A DNA stretch of 64,000 bases from an uncultured Lachnospiraceae bacterium (GTDB taxonomy: Bacteria > Bacillota > Clostridia > Lachnospirales > Lachnospiraceae), in the NCBI GenBank assembly GCA_910588655.1, contig CAJUPJ010000002.1, forward strand, positions 105,531 to 169,530, read 5' to 3'. Positions 24,562 to 33,719 of this stretch are shown here, piece after piece. Position 1 is the stretch's first letter. Every line of letters starts with the position of its first letter. Made by a program: the position numbers and the translations under genes. The notes under the pieces were generated by a model. The model saw only the letters and a program-made list of their open reading frames with translations. It made no database searches and was not told the origin of the DNA.

Positions 24562-27500
24562 GTGTTGTCATTAAATTTAAGAGGGAGCGGCACAAATAAC
24601 CTTGCAATTAATTTAACATATATAATTATAAAGAAAGCGGATGCTGTTTCAATGGTTAAGACAGATTATGATGCATTAGATATTAAAGCAGAGGTATCTT
24701 CTGATATTACACTTCCAGTAACCGGCAAAGGCGGAAGCACTATTACATGGGTATCATCAAATCCAGATATAATAAGTGCAGATGGTAAGGTGGCTGTGCC
24801 AGAAGCTGGTGCAGGTGATGTGAATGTAACCATTACAGCCACAATTATAAATGGAACTGAAAAAATGGAGAAAAAATTTGAGGTAACAGTTATGGCAAAA
24901 AGTGATTTTACAGGATTATCAGATTTTAATATGGATGAAGTACAGGTAACAGACAGTTACTATGCCAATTCACTGGATAAAGAGAATAAATACCTTTTAT
25001 CGCTGGACACAGACAGGCTGCTTGCAGGCTTCCGGGAAACAGCAGGCAGTATTGCAGGAATGTCACCTGATGATGTAACTAAATATATGAATAATGCTAC
25101 ACGTTATGGTGGCGGATGGGAGAATGCACTTATAGGCGGGCATACTCTTGGGCACTGGCTTTCTGCAATGGCACAGGCATATGCCAATAAAGGGACGGAT
25201 GAAAGTGACAGGACAGAGATAAAAAAGACACTTGATGGTGTAATTGATGCGCTTGCAGACTGCCAGGCAAAGACAAATGGCACAGAATATGAAGGGTATT
25301 TATTTGGCGCAACACTTCCCAGCAGTACAGACTTTGATATACAATTTGATAATGTAGAAAAGGGGCTTGCAAATATTTCAACCCAGGCATGGGTTCCATG
25401 GTATACAATGCATAAAATACTTGCAGGGCTTATAACTACATATGAACTTGAGGACAATGGAACAGCTTATAATACAGCTAAAAAGCTTGGTGACTGGATT
25501 TATAACAGGGTTATAAAATGGGATGATTCTACACAGAGAACTGTACTTGGCATAGAATATGGCGGCATGAACGACTGCCTGTATGATTTATATGATATAG
25601 TTGCAGCAAAAGAAGGTAAAGAAGCAGCTTCCAGGTATGCAGAAGCAGCACACCAGTTTGATGAAGAAACACTTTTTAATAAAGTTTATAATGGTACAAA
25701 AAATGCGCTTGACAATACACATGCCAATACTACTATACCTAAATTTCTGGGTGCATTAAACAGGTATGAAACACTTGGTGATGGAAAATACCTTGAATAT
25801 ACAGAAAGTTTCTGGGATTATGTTGTAAACCACCACAGCTATATTACAGGCGGCAACAGTGAATGGGAGCATTTTGGTGCAGATAACGTGCTTGATGCTG
25901 AAAGGACAAACTGCAACTGCGAAACCTGTAACACTTACAATATGCTTAAACTTTCACGTAAGCTTTTTATGGTTACAGGCAAGCCAAAGTATACAAACTT
26001 TTATGAGAATACACTTGTAAATGCAATTATGCCATCACAGAACCCTGAAACTGGCATGAGCATGTATTTCCAGCCAATGGCAAGCGGCTACCATAAGGTT
26101 TTTGGCACAAAAGAAGATAATTTCTGGTGCTGTACAGGTTCTGGAATGGAGAACTTTACAAAATTAAATGACAGTATTTATTACCAGAAAGACAATAACA
26201 TTATAATAGCACAGTATCTTGCTTCCGAAGCAGATTTTAAAGCAGGAAACATGAAGATAACCCAGGAAGGGGATTTATCAAAATCAGATACATTTACAAT
26301 TACAGTAAAAGCACTTGGGCAGGGGGAAGTAAACGGAGGACTGAGGCTGCGCCTTCCAGACTGGCTTGCGGGTGAGGCAGCAGTAACTGTTAATGGCGAA
26401 GCTTATAAACCTGCGGTTAAAGAGGATTACGCTGTAATCCCGCAAAATATGGTTGTAGACGGGACAAAGATTACAATTACACTTCCAATGGAAACCAGGG
26501 CTTACAACCTGCCTGACAATGAGAATACATATGCCTTTAAATATGGCCCTTATGTGCTTAGTGCAAAGCTTGGCACAGACAAACAGGCACAGGGCACAAC
26601 AGGTGTAAATGTTTCAATTTCAACAACAAAAGCTATAAATAACGACAGGGTACAGATTACATCAGCAGACAGTGTAGGACAATATATGGAAAATATCAGC
26701 AAGAACATGGTCAAAGCAGATGGAAAGCTTGAATTTACACTGTCAGGCACTAATAACAAGTATACATTTGTACCACATTACAGCCAGTACAAAGAAAGTT
26801 ATGCAATATACTGGACATTTACAGTAGATGAAGAAGCAAGGGATTCAGGTGCAGTCCTTGAAGAGAAAGACAGGGCAAGGAAAGAAGCAGCAGTAACAGA
26901 AGCAGCCAGGCCAGGTTACGGCCAGGATGAGCTTGGATTTATTGAAAGCGGTGCAGGCTCAACAGGAAGCACAAGCCCTTGTTACCGTTTTGCCAATGCT
27001 GGCGGTTTATTTAAGTATGATTTTAAAGTAGCAGACAGTGGTGACAGTTACCTTATATGTACATTTGCCAAAGAGGAAGACGGAAAGACAATTAAAATAA
27101 GTTCAGGAAGCACAGTATTATTTGAAGGGGTACTGGACAGCAAGGCAGACAATGCAGAAATAATTAATCTTTCAGCTTCTGATACAGACAGCTACTACCA
27201 GGTAAAAGTCTTAATTCCGGCAGATGTTATTGCTGCCAATAAGACAGATACACGCCTTGCAGGCACAGAAACAGAGAAAGCAGAAAGCGGTTATACATTT
27301 ATACCAGTTACATTTGAAAGTGCAAAAAGCGGTGAAGCTTCTGCAAAAATATGCCTTATGAATTATGTAATGAAAGCATATTCAAAGGACAATTCACTGG
27401 CAGACATAACATCTTCTACAGGAAAAGTTTCAAAAGACGGGGATGTATATACAATTAATTTTTCATATAAAGATACACCAAAGGCTAAATTTGAGATAGC

Positions 27501-28944
27501 AGACAGCAGAGGGTATGTTAGCATTGATGGAAATGCTATTGACGAAACAGCAGAAAAAAACCTTAAAGTAACAGGGCAGGTTACAACATATAACGTAAAA
27601 GTATATGCAGAAGACTTTGAAAGCTTTAAGGAGTATACAGTTAAAGCTGTTACAGATTTTGCAGGCATTGACAGCCAGCTAAAACCGTATCTTGCAGGAG
27701 GATATTCATTTGAAGGAAAGACAGATGGTGCAACAGCAGTAACAAAAGCGTTTACCCCTGTAGAAGCAGCCAATCCGGAATATACATATACAGAAGGCAT
27801 AAATGGCAAGGCAATAAAGCTTTCTGGAAGTTATGGCTTATTACTTGGAAATGCAGATAAACTTGGTGAAAGCTATACAATAAGCTGGTGGATGAAACCG
27901 GACAGTATTGGAAGCGCAGTTGACCCAACATTTGCAGCAGGTACATTCAGCCCTGAATACTGGCTTAATGCAACGTTTGACGCTAAAATCTGGTCAAACC
28001 ACAGCGGATATATTGAAACAAAAGCAGTAAATGCCTACCAGGCAGAAACATGGCAGCATGTGGCAATAACAGTAGACGGCACAGCAGAAGGCAGCTCCCC
28101 AGGGACAGTAACAGGAATATTATATGTAAATGGAGAGGCAGTATCAAAGGGTGATGTGGCAAAAGGCATAATGACAAACAGTGGTGCAAAACTCTACTTT
28201 GGTGTAAATGCATGGGATGCGTATTTTAAAGGCGCAGTAGATGAAATAATGTTATTTAGCAAGGTACTTTCAGAAGATGAAGTACATGCATTAAATGCCG
28301 GCATAGGTGTAAACTTTGTATCAGGCGGGGATGCTGTCAATAATAACAACAATAACAGCAGTAACAATAATAATAGTAGTAACAACAGTAATAACAGTAA
28401 TGGCAACAGCAATACAGAAAAGAAAAACAATATAAAAATAAAAATACAAGGCACAGCAAATGGTGCAAAAAGCAGGACTGTAAAAACAGGGAGCAAATTA
28501 AAACTTATGGCAGATACTTCTGTAACATGGAAGTCATCGGATAAGAAAATTGCTTCAGTTTCAGGCAAGGGAATTGTTAAAGTAAAGAAAAAGGCAGGAA
28601 CAGCCAGAATAACTGCAGTTTCCCAAAAAGACAAAAAGCAGAAAGCAGAAATCACTTTAAATGTAATTAAAAAAGCGAAGAAAAATAAAGTGCTTGAACT
28701 GCAGAAAACAAAATATACACTTGATAAAAAAGGTGCAAAAGTACAGATAAAAGTAAAAAAACTTACTAAAGATACTACAGATATGCTTGAATATAAAGTA
28801 ATATCAGGCACAGCTAATGTAAAAGCGGATGTGTATGGTATAATTACTGTTAAAGCAAAACCTGGAAGGAAAGCGAAAAAGGCTAAAGTAAAAGTTACTT
28901 GTGGAAAAGCATCAGAAGTAGTGGATATTATAATAAAAGCATAG
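24562..28944 (+). CDS. catalytic and C-terminal part of GH127 beta-L-arabinofuranosidase
   Basis: In joined numbering, an atrophied Ig-like domain (TGKGGSTITWVSSNPDIIS) is followed by the GH127/DUF1680 catalytic barrel. The Glu-Thr-Cys of CNCETCNTYN (E670, C672) and the Cys pair of NFWCCTG (C739, C740) match the zinc-binding and nucleophile residues known from HypBA1, so the enzyme is catalytically complete. Further on are beta domains, a LamG-like domain (about 1310-1460), an Asn/Ser linker (about 1473-1500), and Big_2-like repeats for wall attachment. It would cut beta-L-arabinofuranosides from plant glycans. Without its own signal peptide it could not be secreted unless the TAG is read. 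The GTG at 24562 is not a convincing start. Confidence 0.85.
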   Translation: MLSLNLRGSGTNNLAINLTYIIIKKADAVSMVKTDYDALDIKAEVSSDITLPVTGKGGSTITWVSSNPDIISADGKVAVPEAGAGDVNVTITATIINGTEKMEKKFEVTVMAKSDFTGLSDFNMDEVQVTDSYYANSLDKENKYLLSLDTDRLLAGFRETAGSIAGMSPDDVTKYMNNATRYGGGWENALIGGHTLGHWLSAMAQAYANKGTDESDRTEIKKTLDGVIDALADCQAKTNGTEYEGYLFGATLPSSTDFDIQFDNVEKGLANISTQAWVPWYTMHKILAGLITTYELEDNGTAYNTAKKLGDWIYNRVIKWDDSTQRTVLGIEYGGMNDCLYDLYDIVAAKEGKEAASRYAEAAHQFDEETLFNKVYNGTKNALDNTHANTTIPKFLGALNRYETLGDGKYLEYTESFWDYVVNHHSYITGGNSEWEHFGADNVLDAERTNCNCETCNTYNMLKLSRKLFMVTGKPKYTNFYENTLVNAIMPSQNPETGMSMYFQPMASGYHKVFGTKEDNFWCCTGSGMENFTKLNDSIYYQKDNNIIIAQYLASEADFKAGNMKITQEGDLSKSDTFTITVKALGQGEVNGGLRLRLPDWLAGEAAVTVNGEAYKPAVKEDYAVIPQNMVVDGTKITITLPMETRAYNLPDNENTYAFKYGPYVLSAKLGTDKQAQGTTGVNVSISTTKAINNDRVQITSADSVGQYMENISKNMVKADGKLEFTLSGTNNKYTFVPHYSQYKESYAIYWTFTVDEEARDSGAVLEEKDRARKEAAVTEAARPGYGQDELGFIESGAGSTGSTSPCYRFANAGGLFKYDFKVADSGDSYLICTFAKEEDGKTIKISSGSTVLFEGVLDSKADNAEIINLSASDTDSYYQVKVLIPADVIAANKTDTRLAGTETEKAESGYTFIPVTFESAKSGEASAKICLMNYVMKAYSKDNSLADITSSTGKVSKDGDVYTINFSYKDTPKAKFEIADSRGYVSIDGNAIDETAEKNLKVTGQVTTYNVKVYAEDFESFKEYTVKAVTDFAGIDSQLKPYLAGGYSFEGKTDGATAVTKAFTPVEAANPEYTYTEGINGKAIKLSGSYGLLLGNADKLGESYTISWWMKPDSIGSAVDPTFAAGTFSPEYWLNATFDAKIWSNHSGYIETKAVNAYQAETWQHVAITVDGTAEGSSPGTVTGILYVNGEAVSKGDVAKGIMTNSGAKLYFGVNAWDAYFKGAVDEIMLFSKVLSEDEVHALNAGIGVNFVSGGDAVNNNNNNSSNNNNSSNNSNNSNGNSNTEKKNNIKIKIQGTANGAKSRTVKTGSKLKLMADTSVTWKSSDKKIASVSGKGIVKVKKKAGTARITAVSQKDKKQKAEITLNVIKKAKKNKVLELQKTKYTLDKKGAKVQIKVKKLTKDTTDMLEYKVISGTANVKADVYGIITVKAKPGRKAKKAKVKVTCGKASEVVDIIIKA

Positions 28945-28970
28945 AATAACTTATATTTATTTTAGCAGAA

Positions 28971-29021
28971 AACATTCCATAGAAGGGGCGCTTGGACATG
29001 CCTCTGTATGGAATGTTTTTA
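28971..29021. terminator. terminator between convergent genes
   Basis: AACATTCCATA and TATGGAATGTT arms with an inner hairpin (GAGGC.../GCCTC type) and T-run on the plus side. It lies between the GH127 gene and the minus-strand amidase gene. Confidence 0.65.
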
Positions 29022-29041
29022 TTTACTGGCTATACTATATT

Positions 29042-29818
29042 TTATATACTTCTCTGTACAATCCTTGTTTCATATCCTTTGTTAAATATTTCCCTGTTAG
29101 CTGCTTCAACTTTGTTATAATCATCATAAACGCCATGGTATACGCCATAATGGTTATTATTATTTGGTACTATTATACTGTCAATACCATCAGCCTGTAA
29201 ATTCTGTGCGAGGTTTTTAGCATTTTCATAATGCCTGAATAAACCGATTTCAACCCAGTACCCGTTTGTTTCGTTTCCCGTTACATCTGCACCGCTTACT
29301 GTTTCAATTATTCCATTTGCAATTGCCTGTGCAACTTCTGGGAACTTTAAATCAAATATATTATTATCTGCTTCTGTATTTATAAATCCAGCTTCAACAA
29401 GGGCTGCTGGCATTTTAGTACGTCTTAAGACTGCTAAATTTTTCCGTTCTTCAACGCCAATATTCTTAAATCCTGTTTTAGCAAGTTCACTGTTTATATT
29501 TTCTGCAAAAACGGCTGGAATCCCGCTGTTGTCATAAACAAGTGTCTGGATGCCTGAATACATATCAGGTGATGTACTTGAGTTCCTGTGGATTGATATA
29601 AAATAATCCGCATCGCTTTCATTGGCTATACGTGCTTTTTGTGCAGGGCTCTGGTAAATATCAGTAGTTCTTGTATATAAGACATCAACCCCCCTGTTTT
29701 CCAGGATATTTCCAACAGCAAGTGCCAGGTTTAATGTATCATCCTTTTCCCTTCTTCCATTAAATGAAGCGCCGTTATCATATCCCCCATGTCCGGCATC
29801 AAGCATAACTGTTGCCAT
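29042..29818 (-). CDS. N-acetylmuramoyl-L-alanine amidase with SPOR domain
   Basis: A 258-aa Amidase_3 enzyme that cleaves the bond between N-acetylmuramate and L-alanine in peptidoglycan. Zinc ligands are visible: His in LDAGHGGYD, Glu in RREKDDT and His in FISIHRNSS; the catalytic Glu is in ALVEAGF. A C-terminal SPOR-type repeat (about 185-255; YWVEIGLFRHYENAKNLAQNL) binds denuded glycan strands. There is no signal peptide, which fits release by lysis, a mother-cell role or an atypical exit route. AGGGG lies upstream of the ATG. It follows the recombinase gene by 65 bases on the same strand. CwlC-like enzymes of spore formers have a similar layout. Confidence 0.9.
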   Translation of the reverse strand: MATVMLDAGHGGYDNGASFNGRREKDDTLNLALAVGNILENRGVDVLYTRTTDIYQSPAQKARIANESDADYFISIHRNSSTSPDMYSGIQTLVYDNSGIPAVFAENINSELAKTGFKNIGVEERKNLAVLRRTKMPAALVEAGFINTEADNNIFDLKFPEVAQAIANGIIETVSGADVTGNETNGYWVEIGLFRHYENAKNLAQNLQADGIDSIIVPNNNNHYGVYHGVYDDYNKVEAANREIFNKGYETRIVQRSI

Positions 29819-29883
29819 ATAACCCCTCCAGTTATATTGTTAATGTTATTATATGACTGAAGTACCAGGTTTGTTACTGCAAA

Positions 29884-31017
29884 TTATAAAACAGCATCAA
29901 GTTTTTCCATATTGCTTTTCTTCAAATCAAATGATGAATGTACATATTTATTAAGTGTCATATTTACATTGGAGTGCCCAAGTATTTCGCTCAGGCTTTT
30001 TATATCAAAACCAAGTTCAACACAACGGGTAGCAAATGTATGGCGCAGGACATGGAAATTTACCTGTGGAAGCCCGCAGTCTTTAAGGATATTCCTGAAC
30101 CTTGCCTGCATAGTCCTGGGTTCTGTAAACTTTTTACTGTCGCCTGTAAGCACAAATGCACTGCCTTTTGACTTAAAACAATATAATATTTCTTTAAGAA
30201 AACCTGGCAGCGGTATAATTCTTTTAGAAGACTCACTTTTAGGCTTGTCAATTATAACTTTTGTTTTCTGGCTGCAATTAGAATAATCTTCTATACGCTG
30301 TAATGTCTTTGATACCTTTATAAAGTTTTCTTCAAGGTTAATATCTGACCATTTAAGGGCACAAAGTTCACCAATCCTTATACCAGTGTAAAGGCTTATA
30401 AGCACACCAAGCTTTGTAAGGTCAGTATTATAAAAAAGATATTCTGTAAGAAGCTCCTGTTCTTTCTTGCCAAGTACCTGGATATTTTTAACAGGTTTTT
30501 TAAGCTTAATATTATTAACAAGGCATTGTACCTGTATATTATTAAGAGCAGCATATTTAATTACTGATTTCAGGACAGCAGTAATATCACCTGCTGTTTT
30601 ATTTGAAAGTCCTCCATTGCCATCTAGCCTGCCATATTTTGTAAGATAGATAATATATTCCTCAATAGTTTCATTAGAAATATTTTCTATATGCATACCA
30701 TCAAAATAGGGATTGAGGTATTTAGTTATAATGCGTTTGTACCTGGAATATGTTGATTCCTTAATATTTACTTTCTGCATGTCCAGCCATTTTTGTGCAA
30801 CACTGCAGAAACTGGAATTCTGTGTTTTCTTTAAATATTGTGTGTCCATTCCGTCACCTGCCGGCATAAGGCTTCTCTGCTTCTGCCTGGCTTCACAGTA
30901 TGTCCTTGCATAAATATAGCCATACTGTATTCTGCCGTTTTCGTCATGCGACTTAACATAACGTGCTTCCCACCTTCCATCCTTTCTCTTGTAAATATTT
31001 CTTCCTTTTTTTGGCAT
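29884..31017 (-). CDS. tyrosine-type site-specific recombinase (phage integrase family)
   Basis: A 377-aa integrase. An N-terminal arm-binding domain (MPKKGRNIYKRKDGRWEARY) is followed by a core-binding domain (about 60-165) and the catalytic domain. Catalytic residues visible: Arg in TGIRIGELCALKWSD, His-x-x-Arg in HVLRHTFATR, His in LGHSNVNMT, and Tyr in LNKYVH. I chose the ATG at 31017 because GGAGG lies 5 bases before it; the ATG at 31029 overlaps that site. There is no excisionase, relaxase or phage structural gene beside it, so it is an orphan or the remnant of an integrated element. No flanking att repeat was found by eye. Confidence 0.93.
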   Translation of the reverse strand: MPKKGRNIYKRKDGRWEARYVKSHDENGRIQYGYIYARTYCEARQKQRSLMPAGDGMDTQYLKKTQNSSFCSVAQKWLDMQKVNIKESTYSRYKRIITKYLNPYFDGMHIENISNETIEEYIIYLTKYGRLDGNGGLSNKTAGDITAVLKSVIKYAALNNIQVQCLVNNIKLKKPVKNIQVLGKKEQELLTEYLFYNTDLTKLGVLISLYTGIRIGELCALKWSDINLEENFIKVSKTLQRIEDYSNCSQKTKVIIDKPKSESSKRIIPLPGFLKEILYCFKSKGSAFVLTGDSKKFTEPRTMQARFRNILKDCGLPQVNFHVLRHTFATRCVELGFDIKSLSEILGHSNVNMTLNKYVHSSFDLKKSNMEKLDAVL

Positions 31018-31029
31018 AATGTCCTCCAT

Positions 31030-31567
31030 TCTGAAATGTTAAATTATATTATCCAGAAAAACATAAGCTGTAAATTTGGATAGCTGTGTCTGCTGGATAA
31101 TATGCCCATAAGCAGGGTTTGTTATAACTGTAACAATTTTTATAATGCAACATTAAATATGGCATGGCTATATTTGATGAGATGGTTTGTGTTTGCGTTT
31201 GTGCATGACGGACGGTTTTTAGTGCCAGAGCCAGAATATTCCATACAGGAAAGCATGTCGCAGACATGGCTTTTGTACGCATTCCGCTACGTTAAGCCAC
31301 GCAGCGGCACATTAAATATCCGGCTTAAATGCCGACGGGCTTAAAGTACCCCTGTATGGAATATTACTGGCATCTGGCACGCAAAACCTGTTATCGTAAA
31401 TTTGCAATAAAACATAAAATAATAAGATAATTGGAAAATATCCCATATCTAATCTGTTATGGTAGTTTTTATAAAACATAAGCCAGAATTTGTTAAGATA
31501 CATTGACACAAGACCGGGGAGATATAATGATTTAGAAATTTATTGTTAAACCAGACAGGAGGTAAAA
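31030..31567. other. intergenic region with interspersed repeat copy B
   Basis: Holds the palindromic element at 31185-31440 and AT-rich sequence. I see no gene. AGGAGG at 31557-31562 is the ribosome site of the next gene. Confidence 0.5.
31185..31440. repeat. interspersed palindromic repeat copy B
   Basis: Arms CCAGAATATTCCATACAGG (31231-31249) and CCTGTATGGAATATTACTGG (31351-31370) form a long hairpin. Within it is the family core CCGCTACGTTAAGCCACGCA. Outside lie GTGTTTGCGTTTGTG on the left and GCAAAACCTG...AATAAAACATAAAAT...AAGATAA on the right, which are imperfect mirror images. Confidence 0.8.
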
Positions 31568-33199
31568 ATGAAAATGAAAAAACAAATTCTGGCACTTACT
31601 TTAGCATTGTGTCTATGCAGCCCTTTCCAGCAGACAGCATACGCATGGCAGGGAAATCCTTTGGAACAAGATAAGGCTCTTACGAAAAAAACGGCGGACG
31701 AATCAGTTACCTATATAGCAGAGTATACTGAAACAGATGTCTATAATGCTATAATTAAAATGAAAAATATATATCCAGATGGAATGACCTGGAATTTGGA
31801 AGAACCTTATAGTGATGAAAATTGGTATTTTAAGAATGGTCATCTATTTGAAGGTTTGGATTATTACGAGATAGCCTGCGGCGCTTTTGCTTATGGACTT
31901 AGTGATATGGCATTTGGTTGTTTACCAACCAAGGGATATTCAATAGATGAGGTTAAATTTGAGGATATAAGAGTGGGAGATGTCTTGGGAGTATATAATA
32001 ACCAGGGTGGCAGACATGCCATAATTGTGCTTGATACCAATGATGATGGCGTAGTTGTTGCCGAAGGAAACGCAAGTGGTAAAGTACGTTGGGAGAAGAA
32101 AAGGTCTAAAGACTATATAATGGAAAGAATATTCATGTATGAAACCCGCTATTCAGAAAGCTATAACAGATATATTCTCTCAGATAACCTGGACACTGTA
32201 GAAACGGTGACATCAGGTGCTGTATCAAAGTATATAACGAAATTCACACAGGCAGATATTTATTATTATATAAGCAAGTTAAAACGTTTTAGCCAACATA
32301 CAGAAGGAAAATATGAAGAGGGAAAGACCTGGACTGATGATAAGCCTTATAGTAGTGGTACAGGGGCTTATATATGGAATGGTAATGGTAAACACAGTTC
32401 TGGCAATGCGGCTTTTGCTTTTAAACTTAATGATGAGTTATTTGGCTGTTTACCTGGCAAGGAGTATGCGAGGGGTGAGTTTAAGTTTGAGGACATAAAA
32501 GTTGGGGATATCCTGCAATTAAATAATGATACTGACAGTGTAGTTGTGTTTGAAGTTGGTGATAATGGTGTGGTTGTTGGAGAGGGAAATTATAATGGTA
32601 ATGGCAAGATAAGCTGGGGAAGGGAAATATCTAAAGATAATATAATGAACCATGCTACCCATTATTATACCCGTTATCCTGAAAAATACGTTGTAAATGA
32701 AAACCTAAAACCTGATAAACAGACAGAAATACCATCTGTTACTATTCCAAGAGATAATGTAGGTAAAAAAGTTACTGTTAATAATATTAATTATGAAATA
32801 ACGTCTATAGAAGGTACAAAGACAGTAAAGGTTACAGGTGTTGAAAAAAGTATTAGAAAAGTGATAATCCCTTCGGTTGTTGTGATTAATGGAAACAGCT
32901 ACAAAGTTACAGCTATTGGTAATGATGCATTTAAATCTGACGGAATTCTTGCAAAAGTTAAAATTGGTACAAATATTAACAGTATTGGCGAAAATGCGTT
33001 TAGTGGCTGTAAAAATTTAAAAGACATTACGATAAAGTCTGATAAGCTGGCGGCTGGCAATGTTGGCAGTAATGCTTTTAGAGGAATAAACAATAATGCA
33101 ATAATTAAAATGCCTAAGAGTAAAATTAAGACATATAAAAAGATTATCAGAAACAGAGGTGCAAGTAAAAATGTCAAGTTTAAAATAATTTCTGGATAA
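31568..33199 (+). CDS. secreted protein with two CHAP-like domains (second lacking Cys/His) and an LRR_5 tail
   Basis: A 543-aa protein with a signal peptide (cleavage probably after TAYA, residue 26). Two homologous ~165-residue domains follow. The first has Cys104 in EIACGAFAYGLSDMAFG and His150 in GGRHAIIVL, as in CHAP/NlpC-type papain-fold peptidases. The second keeps the frame (AAFAFKLNDELFGCLPGK, FEDIKVGDIL, VVVGEGNYNG) but has Asn in place of the Cys (SSGNAAF) and no His (TDSVVVF), so it is probably inactive. The last ~150 residues are a BspA-type leucine-rich repeat (AIGNDAFKS, SIGENAFSGCKNLKDI). Likely acts on or binds the cell wall or host surfaces. AGGAGG precedes the ATG. Confidence 0.72.
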   Translation: MKMKKQILALTLALCLCSPFQQTAYAWQGNPLEQDKALTKKTADESVTYIAEYTETDVYNAIIKMKNIYPDGMTWNLEEPYSDENWYFKNGHLFEGLDYYEIACGAFAYGLSDMAFGCLPTKGYSIDEVKFEDIRVGDVLGVYNNQGGRHAIIVLDTNDDGVVVAEGNASGKVRWEKKRSKDYIMERIFMYETRYSESYNRYILSDNLDTVETVTSGAVSKYITKFTQADIYYYISKLKRFSQHTEGKYEEGKTWTDDKPYSSGTGAYIWNGNGKHSSGNAAFAFKLNDELFGCLPGKEYARGEFKFEDIKVGDILQLNNDTDSVVVFEVGDNGVVVGEGNYNGNGKISWGREISKDNIMNHATHYYTRYPEKYVVNENLKPDKQTEIPSVTIPRDNVGKKVTVNNINYEITSIEGTKTVKVTGVEKSIRKVIIPSVVVINGNSYKVTAIGNDAFKSDGILAKVKIGTNINSIGENAFSGCKNLKDITIKSDKLAAGNVGSNAFRGINNNAIIKMPKSKIKTYKKIIRNRGASKNVKFKIISG

Positions 33200-33244
33200 T
33201 TTAATATGTAATATATAACAGAACAGCATAAAAACTAATAAATG

Positions 33245-33287
33245 GTGAGGGAAATAGATTAAATTTATTTCCCTCACTGTTTTTTTG
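33245..33287 (+). terminator. intrinsic terminator
   Basis: Perfect 12-base arms GTGAGGGAAATA / TATTTCCCTCAC, then TGTTTTTTTG. The region from about 33208 to 33263 resembles 35588-35644. Confidence 0.85.
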
Positions 33288-33361
33288 TTTTATATGCATA
33301 AGTTTTAAAAGTTCTGTAGTTTCTATCCAGCCATTTGTATTTGCATTTACGTCCATTTCAT

Positions 33362-33494
33362 AAATTTCCAGTTATTATGTGCTGGGCAGGCTGGCAATTC
33401 CAAATGTGCTTCCATGAAAAAAACACGTTTTTGCTGGTTCTGGAACAGAAACCGTCCGCTAATCCACACAAACATAAGATAACTGTATATTATC
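33362..33494. repeat. interspersed repeat fragment F
   Basis: Ends AATTTCCAGTTAT on the left and CATAAGATAACTGTA on the right, which are the outer termini of the interspersed family. The inside (GTGCTGG...CTGGCAA...TTCCATGAAAAA) matches copy A in the opposite orientation. No gene is seen between 33288 and 33719. Confidence 0.6.
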
Positions 33495-33719
33495 CTGTAT
33501 ACAGTTTAATGTACAGGAATTTATGAAACGGACGTGCCAGGAAACACTAAAATTATTGAAATAAATCTGCTTTTTTGTTATAATTGCAATATGAAAATAA
33601 ACAATAATTTAGAACAGCATACTAGATTTACTTATTCTGTCTATTGATAAAATTATAAAAAAACAAACGGATAGATAAATAACATATTTGTTATAATAAA
33701 AGAGAAAGGAAGTGATACA

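Larger units (their letters stand above)
23914..28944 (+). pseudogene. GH127 beta-L-arabinofuranosidase gene interrupted by one in-frame TAG
   Basis: The frame from ATG 23914 to TAG/stop 28942-28944 spans 1677 codons including the stop, and is open except for a TAG at 24478-24480 (codon 189). The residues on both sides read on without a gap (EPAIYLNKD, stop, KDEKLVSEAF), and the domain continues across the stop. There is no frameshift or other damage, so the mutation is recent, a sequencing error, or the codon is read through. GAGAGGGG precedes the start. The enzyme would be secreted and attached to the wall. The two parts are described separately below. Confidence 0.85.

Noticed and set aside
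28194..28811. Minus-strand frame with a long poly-Leu stretch
   Set aside because: It is the reverse of the Asn/Ser linker codons of the GH127 gene, not a membrane protein.
31508..31533. TTGACA...TATAAT upstream of the CHAP-like gene
   Set aside because: The spacer is only 14 bases, too short for a working sigma-A promoter.
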